DNA of 22,052 nt from an uncultured Eubacteriales bacterium (GTDB taxonomy: Bacteria; Bacillota; Clostridia; Christensenellales; Aristaeellaceae), in assembly GCA_902796115.1 (NCBI GenBank), contig CADBNX010000211.1, positions 1 through 22,052 on the forward strand. Direction: 5' to 3'. Under the pieces are notes generated by a model. That model saw only the letters and a program-made list of their open reading frames with translations. It did not search any database and was not told the DNA's origin. The position numbers were made by a program, and so were the translations under genes. Shown in pieces: positions 6,492-14,283 of this stretch (positions are counted from its first letter, which is position 1; each line of letters starts with the position of its first letter).

Positions 6492-8090
6492 ATGAAGAGA
6501 ATCGCATCCATCGTCCTTTCCATGATGCTGGTGCTCTGCATCTGCATCACCACGGCAGGCGCGGAAGAGGCAGCCGACCGTTTCGGCAAATACGAAGAGC
6601 CGATCACGATCACTTACCTTTCCACGGACGAAAACTACAACTCTGTGTCTTCGTATGATCCTTCCAACCCGTCAAGGGCTTCCGCAACCTCCAATGAATG
6701 GATCACCGGTATTTCCGAATACCTGAACATCAACCTGGAGCGCATCGTCGCGGAAGATACGACGGCGCTGAACGCCCGTATCAACACTTCGATGGCGTCG
6801 GGCGACATGGCGGACATCATCTGCTGCTCCAAGGATATGTTCTACACGCTCGCGGAAAACGGCGCGCTGGTGGATCTGCAGGACGCATGGGACAGCTATG
6901 AACACAAAAACATGCTGCTGGACTGCCTCCGTCCCTTCCCGGATCTGCTCAAAGTCGGTACGATCGACGGCGAATTGCTGGGCTTTGTGTATTCCGGCGC
7001 CTGGTTCAACAGCAACGGTGTGCTGTGGGTCCGCCGCGACTGGCTGGATAAGGTAAATATGGAAGTCCCGACGACGATTGAAGAAACCATCGCGGTCGCG
7101 CAGGCCTTTGTGGACGCGAAGCTCGGCGGTGATTACACGATCGGTCTTGGTGATGTCGGCGGTTCCTTCCGTGATTTCTATGCCGCGTACGGCGTGGTCC
7201 GTGATACCTGGAAGCAGCTGGAAGATGGCAGCTACATCTATGCCAATACGCAGCCTGAGATGAAGGACGCTCTGCTTGCCCTTCAGCAAATCTACGCGTC
7301 CGGTCTGATCCAGAGCGACTTTGCGGTCGCAGGCACCATCTCGGATGAAATCTCGAATGGGCACTGCGGACTGTTTTACGGCAACGCCACCACCGCTGTC
7401 ATGTGCGTCAAAACCAATATCGCCTATGATGAAAACAGCGACTGGATGATGTACTACATTCCGACCCTGGACGGCGAACGTGTCGTGCAGTACGGCACCG
7501 GCGGCGCAGGCAGGTTCTTCTGTGTAACCAACGGCTGCGAGCATCCCGAAGCCCTGTTCAAAATGCTGGAATTCGAAATGACCATCCGTTACCATGGCAC
7601 CGAAGAAGAATTCAAGCGCTTCATGTTCAATGAGGACGGCTACGAGATGTGGAGTCTGAACCCCTTCCGTAATGTGACACCCTGCGACTACGACCTGTAC
7701 CGCGGAGAACTGGTGCGCGACGGACTTGCCGCCGGCCTCACACTGGATGAAATCAATCCCATCTGCAAAGGCCAGTATGAGAACGCCCTGAAAGCCGTGA
7801 ACGGGGACCGCAGCGGTCTGCACCATTATCTGGCATATGCCATCGGATTCGGCACGCTGTATCCGGAACTGCTGGAGAAGGGTTACCTCTACCAGGGCTA
7901 CAATGGACCGCTGACCGAGAACATGAGCCTGTACCAGTCCTCCATCAACGAAGCGCTGAACAGCGCGGCAATCAAGGTCATTATGGGCGAAGACATCTCC
8001 GTTTATGAGAAAGCCGTGGAAACCTGGTACGCCAGCGGCGGACAGGCGATCACGGATGACGTGAACGCCTACTACGCTTCCTTCAAATAA
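6492..8090 (+). CDS. Extracellular sugar-binding protein of an LplABC-type ABC importer
   Basis: This 532-aa secreted protein should capture an oligosaccharide for the two downstream permeases. It has a basic N-terminus, a hydrophobic core (about 5-20) and a TAGA-EE cleavage site near residue 24. No clear lipobox is seen (C16 lies inside the core), although most Firmicutes binding proteins are lipoproteins. The mature part shows family-1/LplA-like traits: NARINTSMASGDMADII, a VWVRRDWLDKVNMEVPTTIEE hinge-region pattern, and an aromatic-rich C-terminus. Length is normal for LplA-type proteins (about 500-560 aa). GAGG sits 7 nt before the ATG. It is the first gene of the operon and is separated from the permeases by strong hairpins that may keep its mRNA abundant. 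The ligand cannot be read from sequence. Confidence 0.92.
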   Translation: MKRIASIVLSMMLVLCICITTAGAEEAADRFGKYEEPITITYLSTDENYNSVSSYDPSNPSRASATSNEWITGISEYLNINLERIVAEDTTALNARINTSMASGDMADIICCSKDMFYTLAENGALVDLQDAWDSYEHKNMLLDCLRPFPDLLKVGTIDGELLGFVYSGAWFNSNGVLWVRRDWLDKVNMEVPTTIEETIAVAQAFVDAKLGGDYTIGLGDVGGSFRDFYAAYGVVRDTWKQLEDGSYIYANTQPEMKDALLALQQIYASGLIQSDFAVAGTISDEISNGHCGLFYGNATTAVMCVKTNIAYDENSDWMMYYIPTLDGERVVQYGTGGAGRFFCVTNGCEHPEALFKMLEFEMTIRYHGTEEEFKRFMFNEDGYEMWSLNPFRNVTPCDYDLYRGELVRDGLAAGLTLDEINPICKGQYENALKAVNGDRSGLHHYLAYAIGFGTLYPELLEKGYLYQGYNGPLTENMSLYQSSINEALNSAAIKVIMGEDISVYEKAVETWYASGGQAITDDVNAYYASFK

Positions 8091-8102
8091 GGCACTTTCA
8101 AT

Positions 8103-8130
8103 GCGCGTTCCGGTTAAACGCCGGACGTGC
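8103..8130 (+). promoter_or_regulatory. First intercistronic hairpin after the binding-protein gene
   Basis: GCGCG-T-TCCGG (8103-8113) pairs with CCGGACGTGC (8121-8130) around a 7-nt loop, a 10-bp stem with one bulged T and one G-U pair. There is no following T-run. Confidence 0.5.
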
Positions 8131-8139
8131 CGAACAATC

Positions 8140-8172
8140 CGGGTCACGTTCCGCTTTGCGGAGCGTGACCCG
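8140..8172 (+). promoter_or_regulatory. Strong intercistronic hairpin between binding protein and permease
   Basis: A 14-bp stem (8140-8153 with 8159-8172, outer bases CGGGTCACG / CGTGACCCG, one G-U pair) closes a 5-nt CTTTG loop. No T-tract follows, so it is likely a 3'-end stabiliser or processing barrier giving more binding protein than permease. It ends about 15 nt before the permease ribosome binding site. Confidence 0.65.
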
Positions 8173-8201
8173 CCCGTCATGGACGGAAAGGAGGCCCTGC
8201 C

Positions 8202-9143
8202 ATGAGCACCGCTGTCGGCATGAAGCGAAAGAGAAAGGACCGGGTATTCAGCGTTCGCCGTCTCAGAATGGACTGGCCGCTGTATGTGATGATGCTGCCC
8301 CCGGTGCTTCTGGTGTTTCTGTTTCATTTTATCCCGCTGTTCGGCATCGTGATCAGCTTTCAGAAATATCTGCCCCTCAAAGGCATCCTGAAATCCAAAT
8401 GGATCGGCCTGACCAATTTCCGCACGCTGTTCGCAATGCCGGGTTTTTTTATGGCGATCCGGAACACGCTGACCATGTCGGTCTGGAAAATCGTGCTCGG
8501 CATCATTGTTCCCGTTTCATTTACGCTGCTGCTGAACGAAATCGCGTCCAGCAAGGTCAAGCGCGGCGTACAGACGCTGATTTACCTGCCTCACTTCATT
8601 TCCTGGATCCTGCTGGCCGGCATTTTCACCCGGCTTCTTTCCAGCACCGGCCCGGTCAATAAACTGATCAAACTGCTGGGAGGCTCACCCGTGATCTTCC
8701 TCGGGGACAACAAATGGTTCCCGTTCACCATGATATTTACCCACATCTGGAAGGAATTCGGCTATGGCACCATCGTATACCTGGCGGCTGTGGCGGGAGT
8801 CAATCCGGACCTGTACGAAGCCGCGCAGATCGACGGCGCCGGGCACTGGAAGCAGCTGCTGCATGTGACTCTTCCCTCCATTGCGCCCATCATCGTGCTG
8901 ATGAGCGTACTCGCTCTCGGGAATATCCTGAACGCGGGCTTTGATCAGGTTTTCAATCTGTACAACACCGTCGTGTACGAAAGCGGCGATATCCTGGATA
9001 CACTTGTTTACCGCATCGGTTTCGGAAGCGGGCAGTTCGGCCTTTCCGCTGCGGCGGGGCTCTTCAAATCGCTCGTATCCTGCCTGCTTGTGGTCGTTTC
9101 CTATCGGGTGGCCTATCTGACCACCGGCTACCATGTGTTCTGA
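8202..9143 (+). CDS. ABC sugar importer permease, LplB/UgpA type
   Basis: This 313-aa inner-membrane subunit forms the translocation channel with the next gene product. About six hydrophobic segments are visible, starting with YVMMLPPVLLVFLFHFIPLFGIVISF (split about 28-53). The EAA cytoplasmic-loop motif that docks the ATPase reads EAAQIDGAGHWKQLLHVTLP (206-225) and is fully conserved. The LplB-like opening DWPLYVMMLPP and ending YLTTGYHVF are typical. AAAGGAGG lies 8 nt before the chosen ATG. The gene follows the binding-protein gene after two hairpins and is 14 nt upstream of the second permease. No ATPase gene is present in the operon, so an MsmK/UgpC-like ATPase encoded elsewhere probably energises it. 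Confidence 0.94.
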   Translation: MSTAVGMKRKRKDRVFSVRRLRMDWPLYVMMLPPVLLVFLFHFIPLFGIVISFQKYLPLKGILKSKWIGLTNFRTLFAMPGFFMAIRNTLTMSVWKIVLGIIVPVSFTLLLNEIASSKVKRGVQTLIYLPHFISWILLAGIFTRLLSSTGPVNKLIKLLGGSPVIFLGDNKWFPFTMIFTHIWKEFGYGTIVYLAAVAGVNPDLYEAAQIDGAGHWKQLLHVTLPSIAPIIVLMSVLALGNILNAGFDQVFNLYNTVVYESGDILDTLVYRIGFGSGQFGLSAAAGLFKSLVSCLLVVVSYRVAYLTTGYHVF

Positions 9144-9157
9144 GGGGAGGGACAAAA

Positions 9158-10039
9158 ATGGCGATCAAAGTCAGCGCGTCCCGCAAAGCCTTCATCTGGG
9201 TCAATTACATCTTCTGCATCCTTGTGGCGCTTATCTGCATCGCGCCGGTCATCCATATCCTGGCCCTCTCCTTTTCCGGCCGCAACGCGGTCTATTCCGG
9301 AAGGGTGAATTTCTGGCCGCTGGAATTCTGCACGGACAATTACCAGGCGATCATTTCGGATCAGCAGTTTTTCATTTCCTACCGCCTTACGATTCTCCGC
9401 GCCATCCTGGGTTGGATCATCGGCCTGACCATGACCGTTCTCGCAGCGTACCCGATGAGTCTGCGCCGCGTGAATTTCCCGGCGCGCCAGGGGTTCGTGG
9501 TGTATTTCATGATCATCATGCTCTTCAACGGCGGCATGATCCCGACCTACCTTGTCGTCAAGGAACTGGGCCTGATTGACAGTATCTGGGCATTGCTCCT
9601 GCCCTCCGCGGTGAGCACCTACAACATCATTCTGATGATGAACTTCATGAAGGGGCTGCCCGATTCGATATCGGAATCCGCGTTCATCGACGGCGCGGGG
9701 CATTTCCGGACGCTGTTCCTGATCATCCTGCCCCTGTGCCTCCCATCCCTGGCCACGATTTCTCTGTTCATCGTACTGGCCCACTGGAACGCCTGGTTTG
9801 ACGGCATGATCTATATCAACAACATGAACCTGAAGCCCCTGCAGACCTACATGAGGTCCGTCATCATCGTGGACTCCGCCATTGAAAACATGAGCGTTGA
9901 TGATATGATGGTCAATGTAACGGCGGAAGGCGCGAACGCGGCGAAAATCTTCTGTGTCATCCTGCCGGTCATGTGTGTCTATCCCTTCCTGCAGAAACAC
10001 TTTGCCAAGGGCATCGTTCGCGGAAGTGTGAAAGAGTAG
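9158..10039 (+). CDS. ABC sugar importer permease, LplC/UgpE type
   Basis: This 293-aa membrane subunit pairs with the preceding LplB-like permease. Hydrophobic segments include FCILVALICIAPVIHILAL (about 19-37), the region after ILRAILGWIIGL (80-100) and the FNGGMIPTYLVVKELGL segment (123-139), which is characteristic of LplC/YtcP-type permeases. The EAA-loop equivalent is ESAFIDGAGHFRTLFLIILP (173-192); its first alanine is serine, which is common in this half. The end FAKGIVRGSVKE matches the family's KG(V/I)xxG(A/S)xK(G/E) terminus. GGGGAGGGA precedes the ATG. The next gene begins 19 nt downstream, so the operon continues into catabolic genes. Confidence 0.94.
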   Translation: MAIKVSASRKAFIWVNYIFCILVALICIAPVIHILALSFSGRNAVYSGRVNFWPLEFCTDNYQAIISDQQFFISYRLTILRAILGWIIGLTMTVLAAYPMSLRRVNFPARQGFVVYFMIIMLFNGGMIPTYLVVKELGLIDSIWALLLPSAVSTYNIILMMNFMKGLPDSISESAFIDGAGHFRTLFLIILPLCLPSLATISLFIVLAHWNAWFDGMIYINNMNLKPLQTYMRSVIIVDSAIENMSVDDMMVNVTAEGANAAKIFCVILPVMCVYPFLQKHFAKGIVRGSVKE

Positions 10040-10058
10040 AAAAAAAGGAGGCCCCCAA

Positions 10059-11411
10059 ATGAACCGTTCGATTGACAAAGCCAGTATCTATCAGCTCGCG
10101 CTGCGGACCTTTACACCGGAAGGCACGCTGAAGGCAGCGGAGAAGATGCTTCCCTACCTGGCGGATCTCGGTCCCGCCTATATCCAGTTCTGCGCGCTTC
10201 AGACTGAAGACGACGACATGGACCAGACGTTCTGGAGCACCCGTCAGAAAGCCTCCATGACGGGCAATCCGAAGAACAACTACAAGCCGCGCGATTATTA
10301 TCATGTGGACGAGGAATACGGCACGGACCGGGACCTGAAAGATTTCATCCACACCGCGCATACGCTGGGCCTTCGCGTGCTGCTGGACCTGGTGTACTTT
10401 CACTGCAGCCAGAACGCGGTGTTCCTGGCGGATCATCCCGATTTTGTGATGCGCACGGAGGACGGTAAGCCGGATACGGGCAAATGGAACTTCCCGAAGC
10501 TGAATTTTGCCAATCCGGAGCTGCGGGAGTATATGTGGCGGAACATGGAATACTGGATCCGCGAGTTCGACGCGGACGGATTCCGCTGCGACGTCGGCGA
10601 TGCGGTGCCCCACGATTTCTGGCAGGAAGGCATCCGCCGCGTGAAACTGCTGAAACCGGACGCGTACATGGTCAACGAGGGCGGCAATCCGGATTATCTG
10701 GACTGCTTCAACGTGAACTACAACGCACCCGGCAACGGCGGCCGCGTGCTTCACGAATTGTCCCAGGTGCTGCTGGGGCAGAAAACCGCGGGCGATCTGC
10801 GCACGCATTTTGCGCAGATTTGCGCCTCGCTTCCGGAGGGCGGCCGCGTGCTGCAGATGCTGGACAACCATGACTTCTGCAATGAAGGATGGGACAACCG
10901 CCTGGAGCGGGCCGCAGGGCATGAAGCCTCTGACGCGGCAATGGCCGTATGCTTCCTGCTGCCGGGTGTTCCCTTCATTTTCAATGGCAATGAAATGGCG
11001 GATGACCTGAAGCACAGCCTGTTTTCCAACCGTTTTCACGGCAAGGATCCCGCCATCGCGTGGGAAAACCTGCAGACGGATTTCGGAAAGCGCCGCTTTG
11101 AACTGACGAAAAAACTGTACCGCATGCGCACGAATCAAGAAGCGCTGTGGACGGATAAACTGATATGGCTGGAGCACGACCGGCCGGATTCCGTACTTGC
11201 GTTCGTGCGTCCCGCAGGCGCGCATTCCCTGCTGTCAGTCATTAATCTGGCAAACCGCTCCGTGGATGTCACGCTTCCCCGGTCTTTCAGCGAGAATAAG
11301 GTCCTTCTTACTCAGAATGCCTTTGCGGAAGATGCCGGCTGCAGCACACGAGTCAGCTTGCTCCCGTACGGTTTCTTCGCCGCAGAGATTCCGGAGCGGG
11401 AACAGGCCTGA
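10059..11411 (+). CDS. Cytoplasmic GH13 alpha-amylase-family glycoside hydrolase
   Basis: This 450-aa enzyme without signal peptide probably hydrolyses or transfers alpha-glucosidic units from the imported sugar. The four GH13 regions are present: region I DLVYFH (110-115; the usual Asn before His is Phe), region II GFRCDVGD with nucleophile D178, region III VNEGG with acid/base E207, and region IV MLDNHD with transition-state stabiliser D272. The catalytic triad is therefore intact. The C-terminal part (about 370-450) looks like the small beta domain. It is shorter than most oligo-1,6-glucosidases (about 550 aa), and a compact loop stretch replaces the long B domain. A strong AAAGGAGG site precedes the ATG. 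Substrate and linkage are unknown; trehalose-, sucrose- or maltose-type specificities are all possible. Confidence 0.9.
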   Translation: MNRSIDKASIYQLALRTFTPEGTLKAAEKMLPYLADLGPAYIQFCALQTEDDDMDQTFWSTRQKASMTGNPKNNYKPRDYYHVDEEYGTDRDLKDFIHTAHTLGLRVLLDLVYFHCSQNAVFLADHPDFVMRTEDGKPDTGKWNFPKLNFANPELREYMWRNMEYWIREFDADGFRCDVGDAVPHDFWQEGIRRVKLLKPDAYMVNEGGNPDYLDCFNVNYNAPGNGGRVLHELSQVLLGQKTAGDLRTHFAQICASLPEGGRVLQMLDNHDFCNEGWDNRLERAAGHEASDAAMAVCFLLPGVPFIFNGNEMADDLKHSLFSNRFHGKDPAIAWENLQTDFGKRRFELTKKLYRMRTNQEALWTDKLIWLEHDRPDSVLAFVRPAGAHSLLSVINLANRSVDVTLPRSFSENKVLLTQNAFAEDAGCSTRVSLLPYGFFAAEIPEREQA

Positions 11412-11446
11412 CACAAACGAAAAGTGTTAGAAGGAGAATCTTCCAT

Positions 11447-13276
11447 ATGGATTTTGAACTGTATCGGAAAAAAGTACGCGGCTGCTTTCTGGGAAAGGCA
11501 ATCGGCGGCACGCTGGGCATGCCCTTTGAGGGAAAACTGGAAACAAGGTTTCTGACCTATTATGACCCGGTGCCCACGGAAATGCTTACGAACGATGATC
11601 TTGACCTGCAGGTCATCAATCTGGAAATCGTGCGACGGTACGGACTCCCTGTCAATCGCTGCCATCTCTCCACGATGTGGAGCTATTTACAGGATGCCGG
11701 TCCGGACGAATACGGCGCTGCCCGCTGGAACAATGCGCTGCGGCGCCCGGCGCCCCTTTCCGGTTATTACTGCAATAAATTTTACAGCGGAATGGGCGCC
11801 GCCATACGAAGCGAGCTTTGGGCCTGCCTCGCCCCGGGAGATCCGGCGCTGGCGGTGCGTCTGGCCAGAGAGGACGCCTGTACCGACCATTACGCAGACG
11901 GATTGCATGCCTCAGTCTTTCTGACCGCGGTGGAAAGCGCCGCGTTTTCCGAAAGCGATATGCACACACTGGTCCATACCGGCCTGCGCTTTCTGCCGGA
12001 GAACTGCCGGCTGGCTCGGGGATTGCTGGATACTTTCCGGTACTGGGAACAGACGCATGATCCCATTGCTGCGCGGGAAGCGCTGCTCAAGGATTACTGC
12101 GTTCAGAACTGGACCGACGTAACAATCAACCTTTGCCTGATTCTGATCTCCTGGCTGGCGTCAGAGGGGGATTTCGGGCGTGCTATATGCACGGCTGCAG
12201 GTCTTGGGTATGATACTGACTGCACCGCAGCAACGCTCGGCTCCATTATGGGAATCATAGATCCCGACGGTATCACCGAGGCGTGGACCCGTCCCATCGG
12301 AGAGGCACTGGTACTGAGCAACAGCGTGATGGGCATGCATGAACCGGACACGATCGGCGCATTCTGCCGCCTGATCCTTTCCACCGCAAAAGAGGTCCTT
12401 CCCTTCTACGGTTCCAAAACACAGTTTCAGAACATCCCGGAAAATGCGGAATTCGCTCCGATGCACGCTCCATGGACACGGGATTCTCACGCAGTAGACG
12501 AAATGACCGAAAATCGCGAATCGCTCCTCGCGGTCACGCCGCTGATCACGCGCCTGGTCTTCCCGGAGCAGATCGCGCTGGAACCCGGGAAGCCCGGGGA
12601 ATTCCGGCTGATCCTCCGAAACCCGGCCGGGCAGGAGCTGCGCGGAAGATGCGTGCTTTCCGTACCGGAAGGCTGGAAGTTATCGCCCGCGGGTTTTGAT
12701 TTTTCGCTGAATCCCGAAGAACAGAGCGAGTTTTGTTTTTCTGTCGTTTCCCCGATTCTGGACCGGAAACGTCCAAGGAGCAATGACCTGACCATAGACT
12801 TCCTCTTTGTCGGAGGGGTTTCCTGCAGCACCTGCGCTGGTATCCCACTGACCATTCCATGGCTTCGCACGAATCTTGATACCGGAGAAGAACGCGTCAT
12901 CGAAGCCACGGAAATATTTCAGCCGATCCCGCCAGGACACTGGCGCTACCGTACGTCAGTCAAAGCCATACCGGGCATGACCTGCCGGCTGGGCGCGTAT
13001 TCAAACCGTCCGATCCATGTTTCGTTCAACGGAAAAACGGTTCTGGAAAGTGACGGCAGCTATTATGTTCCCGCCTATCACCGGAGCGGTCACAGCGTGA
13101 ATATCACAACTGCCAGGCCCGGAGGCACATGGAGCATGGTGGATATCGAAATCAAAGACGGTCCGGAAGGCGAACTCTTTTTCGGCATCGCGCGCCCGCA
13201 CGGCTGCTGCGAATGGCACACCGGTGCGGAGTACAGCGCCGCGCCTTGGCTGGCAGAACAGAAAAAGAGCGTCTGA
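11447..13276 (+). CDS. ADP-ribosylglycohydrolase-fold protein with C-terminal beta-sandwich region
   Basis: The 609-aa product has an N-terminal ADP-ribosylglycohydrolase (DraG/ARH, PF03747-like) domain (about 5-310). RGCFLGKAIGGTLGMPFEGK is the family opening. NDDLDLQ (49-55) and YDTDCTAATLGSI (255-267) carry the aspartates that bind the two metal ions in characterised ARH enzymes. This matches a clade of long proteins with a DTDC signature in sugar operons, whose natural substrate I do not know to be established. Residues about 360-440 resemble a NEW3-like sandwich (LEPGKPGEFRLILRNPAG, VPEGWKLSP), and about 490-600 form a second beta-rich part. No signal peptide is present. AGAAGGAG precedes the ATG 35 nt after the GH13 gene. 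A role in cleaving a ribosyl or other N-/O-glycosidic bond of the imported compound is inference. Confidence 0.83.
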   Translation: MDFELYRKKVRGCFLGKAIGGTLGMPFEGKLETRFLTYYDPVPTEMLTNDDLDLQVINLEIVRRYGLPVNRCHLSTMWSYLQDAGPDEYGAARWNNALRRPAPLSGYYCNKFYSGMGAAIRSELWACLAPGDPALAVRLAREDACTDHYADGLHASVFLTAVESAAFSESDMHTLVHTGLRFLPENCRLARGLLDTFRYWEQTHDPIAAREALLKDYCVQNWTDVTINLCLILISWLASEGDFGRAICTAAGLGYDTDCTAATLGSIMGIIDPDGITEAWTRPIGEALVLSNSVMGMHEPDTIGAFCRLILSTAKEVLPFYGSKTQFQNIPENAEFAPMHAPWTRDSHAVDEMTENRESLLAVTPLITRLVFPEQIALEPGKPGEFRLILRNPAGQELRGRCVLSVPEGWKLSPAGFDFSLNPEEQSEFCFSVVSPILDRKRPRSNDLTIDFLFVGGVSCSTCAGIPLTIPWLRTNLDTGEERVIEATEIFQPIPPGHWRYRTSVKAIPGMTCRLGAYSNRPIHVSFNGKTVLESDGSYYVPAYHRSGHSVNITTARPGGTWSMVDIEIKDGPEGELFFGIARPHGCCEWHTGAEYSAAPWLAEQKKSV

Positions 13277-13278
13277 GG

Positions 13279-14283
13279 TTATCTTACTGCCTTTTCACAG
13301 TATTCTTTCAACAGTCTCAGATAAATACGATAGTTTTCCAGCGAAACACCGGGCGGGGTCTGGTGGTCGACGGAAGGAACAAAGCCTCCCTGCCGCATCA
13401 CCGGCATCAGGCGTTCAAACTCCGCACGCATCGCTTCCTCGCCCTTCGGCATCGTCATCTTGTCAAAATGACCGATGAACAGGAAGCGCGGATAACGTCT
13501 GCGCAGCGCTTCCAGATCCACGCCCGCCTGCCGCTCCAGCGGCAGGATGCCTTCGATCCCCGCGCGGGCAAACCAGTCCAGTGCCAGCGAGATATCACCG
13601 TCCGAATCGATGAATACCTTTGTGCCCCGCTCCCGCATCGGCGGGATCATTTCCCGGTAATAGGGCAGCAGGAATTCGTCGAACAGCGCTTCCGACAGCA
13701 TGGGGCCGTTGTTGTAGCTCATATCCTCCGCGATGGTCATAAAATCCGGCACCAGGTATTCACACACCTGTTCATACACCCGCTTGTTGTACTCGCAAAG
13801 GTCCCGGTTGATCGTGTGCATCAGTTCCGGATCGTCGTAAAAATCGTACAGATGCTGCTCGATGCCAAGCAGGCTGCGAGGTCCCCAGAACGGGCCCTCC
13901 AGCGTGATCCACGTGATCGCCTCACCTTTTTGCTGCATATCGGCCATCATGCGCAGCCGCTCCCGATTCAGCGCGTTTTCGGGGAAAAGTGTTTTCCTGA
14001 CGCGCAGATAGCCGTCCATATCCGAAACGATCGGCGCGCCGTGGGAAGCAGGCTTCGGGGTTTCCTTTGTTTTGAAGCCGATCCAGTACTGCAGATGCAG
14101 GTCCAGGCCAAATGATTGCTGCAGCGCTTCTCCCGGAGACAAAAACGGATGGGGCGGAATGATCATTCCTTCCTGCTTCCAGCGTGCGAGGGTCTGATCC
14201 CACCAGGTGGCCCACTCCATCATGGGCAGACGGTCCGCTTCCCGAAAATCCATGATTGCCTGAAATCGTTCCCGGCTGTTCAT
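13279..14283 (-). CDS. Uroporphyrinogen decarboxylase (URO-D)/MtaA-family protein
   Basis: This 334-aa cytoplasmic protein belongs to the superfamily that includes HemE and the corrinoid methyltransferases MtaA/MtbA. Family features are the start MNSRERFQAIMDFREADRLP, the central LEGPFWGPRSLLG and EDMSYNNGPMLS, FIGHFDK (about 269-275) and the ending GGFVPSVDHQTPPGVSLENY (299-318). It does not look like HemE itself, since the N-terminal arginine motif of the decarboxylase is absent and no heme genes are nearby. Members like this often sit in sugar-catabolic clusters with unknown reactions; methyl transfer from a methylated substrate is one possibility. GGAGG lies 8 nt before the ATG, and the start overlaps the upstream DUF218 stop as ATGA. 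Its stop lies 2 nt from the stop of the convergent ADP-ribosylglycohydrolase-like gene. Confidence 0.82.
   Translation of the reverse strand: MNSRERFQAIMDFREADRLPMMEWATWWDQTLARWKQEGMIIPPHPFLSPGEALQQSFGLDLHLQYWIGFKTKETPKPASHGAPIVSDMDGYLRVRKTLFPENALNRERLRMMADMQQKGEAITWITLEGPFWGPRSLLGIEQHLYDFYDDPELMHTINRDLCEYNKRVYEQVCEYLVPDFMTIAEDMSYNNGPMLSEALFDEFLLPYYREMIPPMRERGTKVFIDSDGDISLALDWFARAGIEGILPLERQAGVDLEALRRRYPRFLFIGHFDKMTMPKGEEAMRAEFERLMPVMRQGGFVPSVDHQTPPGVSLENYRIYLRLLKEYCEKAVR

Noticed and set aside
6672..8327. 551-codon open frame on the minus strand opposite the binding-protein gene
   Set aside because: It is an antisense shadow of a well-supported gene, has no ribosome binding site or recognisable domain, and is rich in His/Gln/Val as expected from high-GC codon mirroring.
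9128..11225. Two long minus-strand frames opposite the second permease and GH13 genes
   Set aside because: They mirror confidently assigned genes with intact family motifs, and their products show no domain or membrane pattern.
13129..14115. 328-codon plus-strand frame opposite the URO-D-like gene
   Set aside because: It begins inside the ARH-like gene and runs antisense to a gene with clear family motifs.
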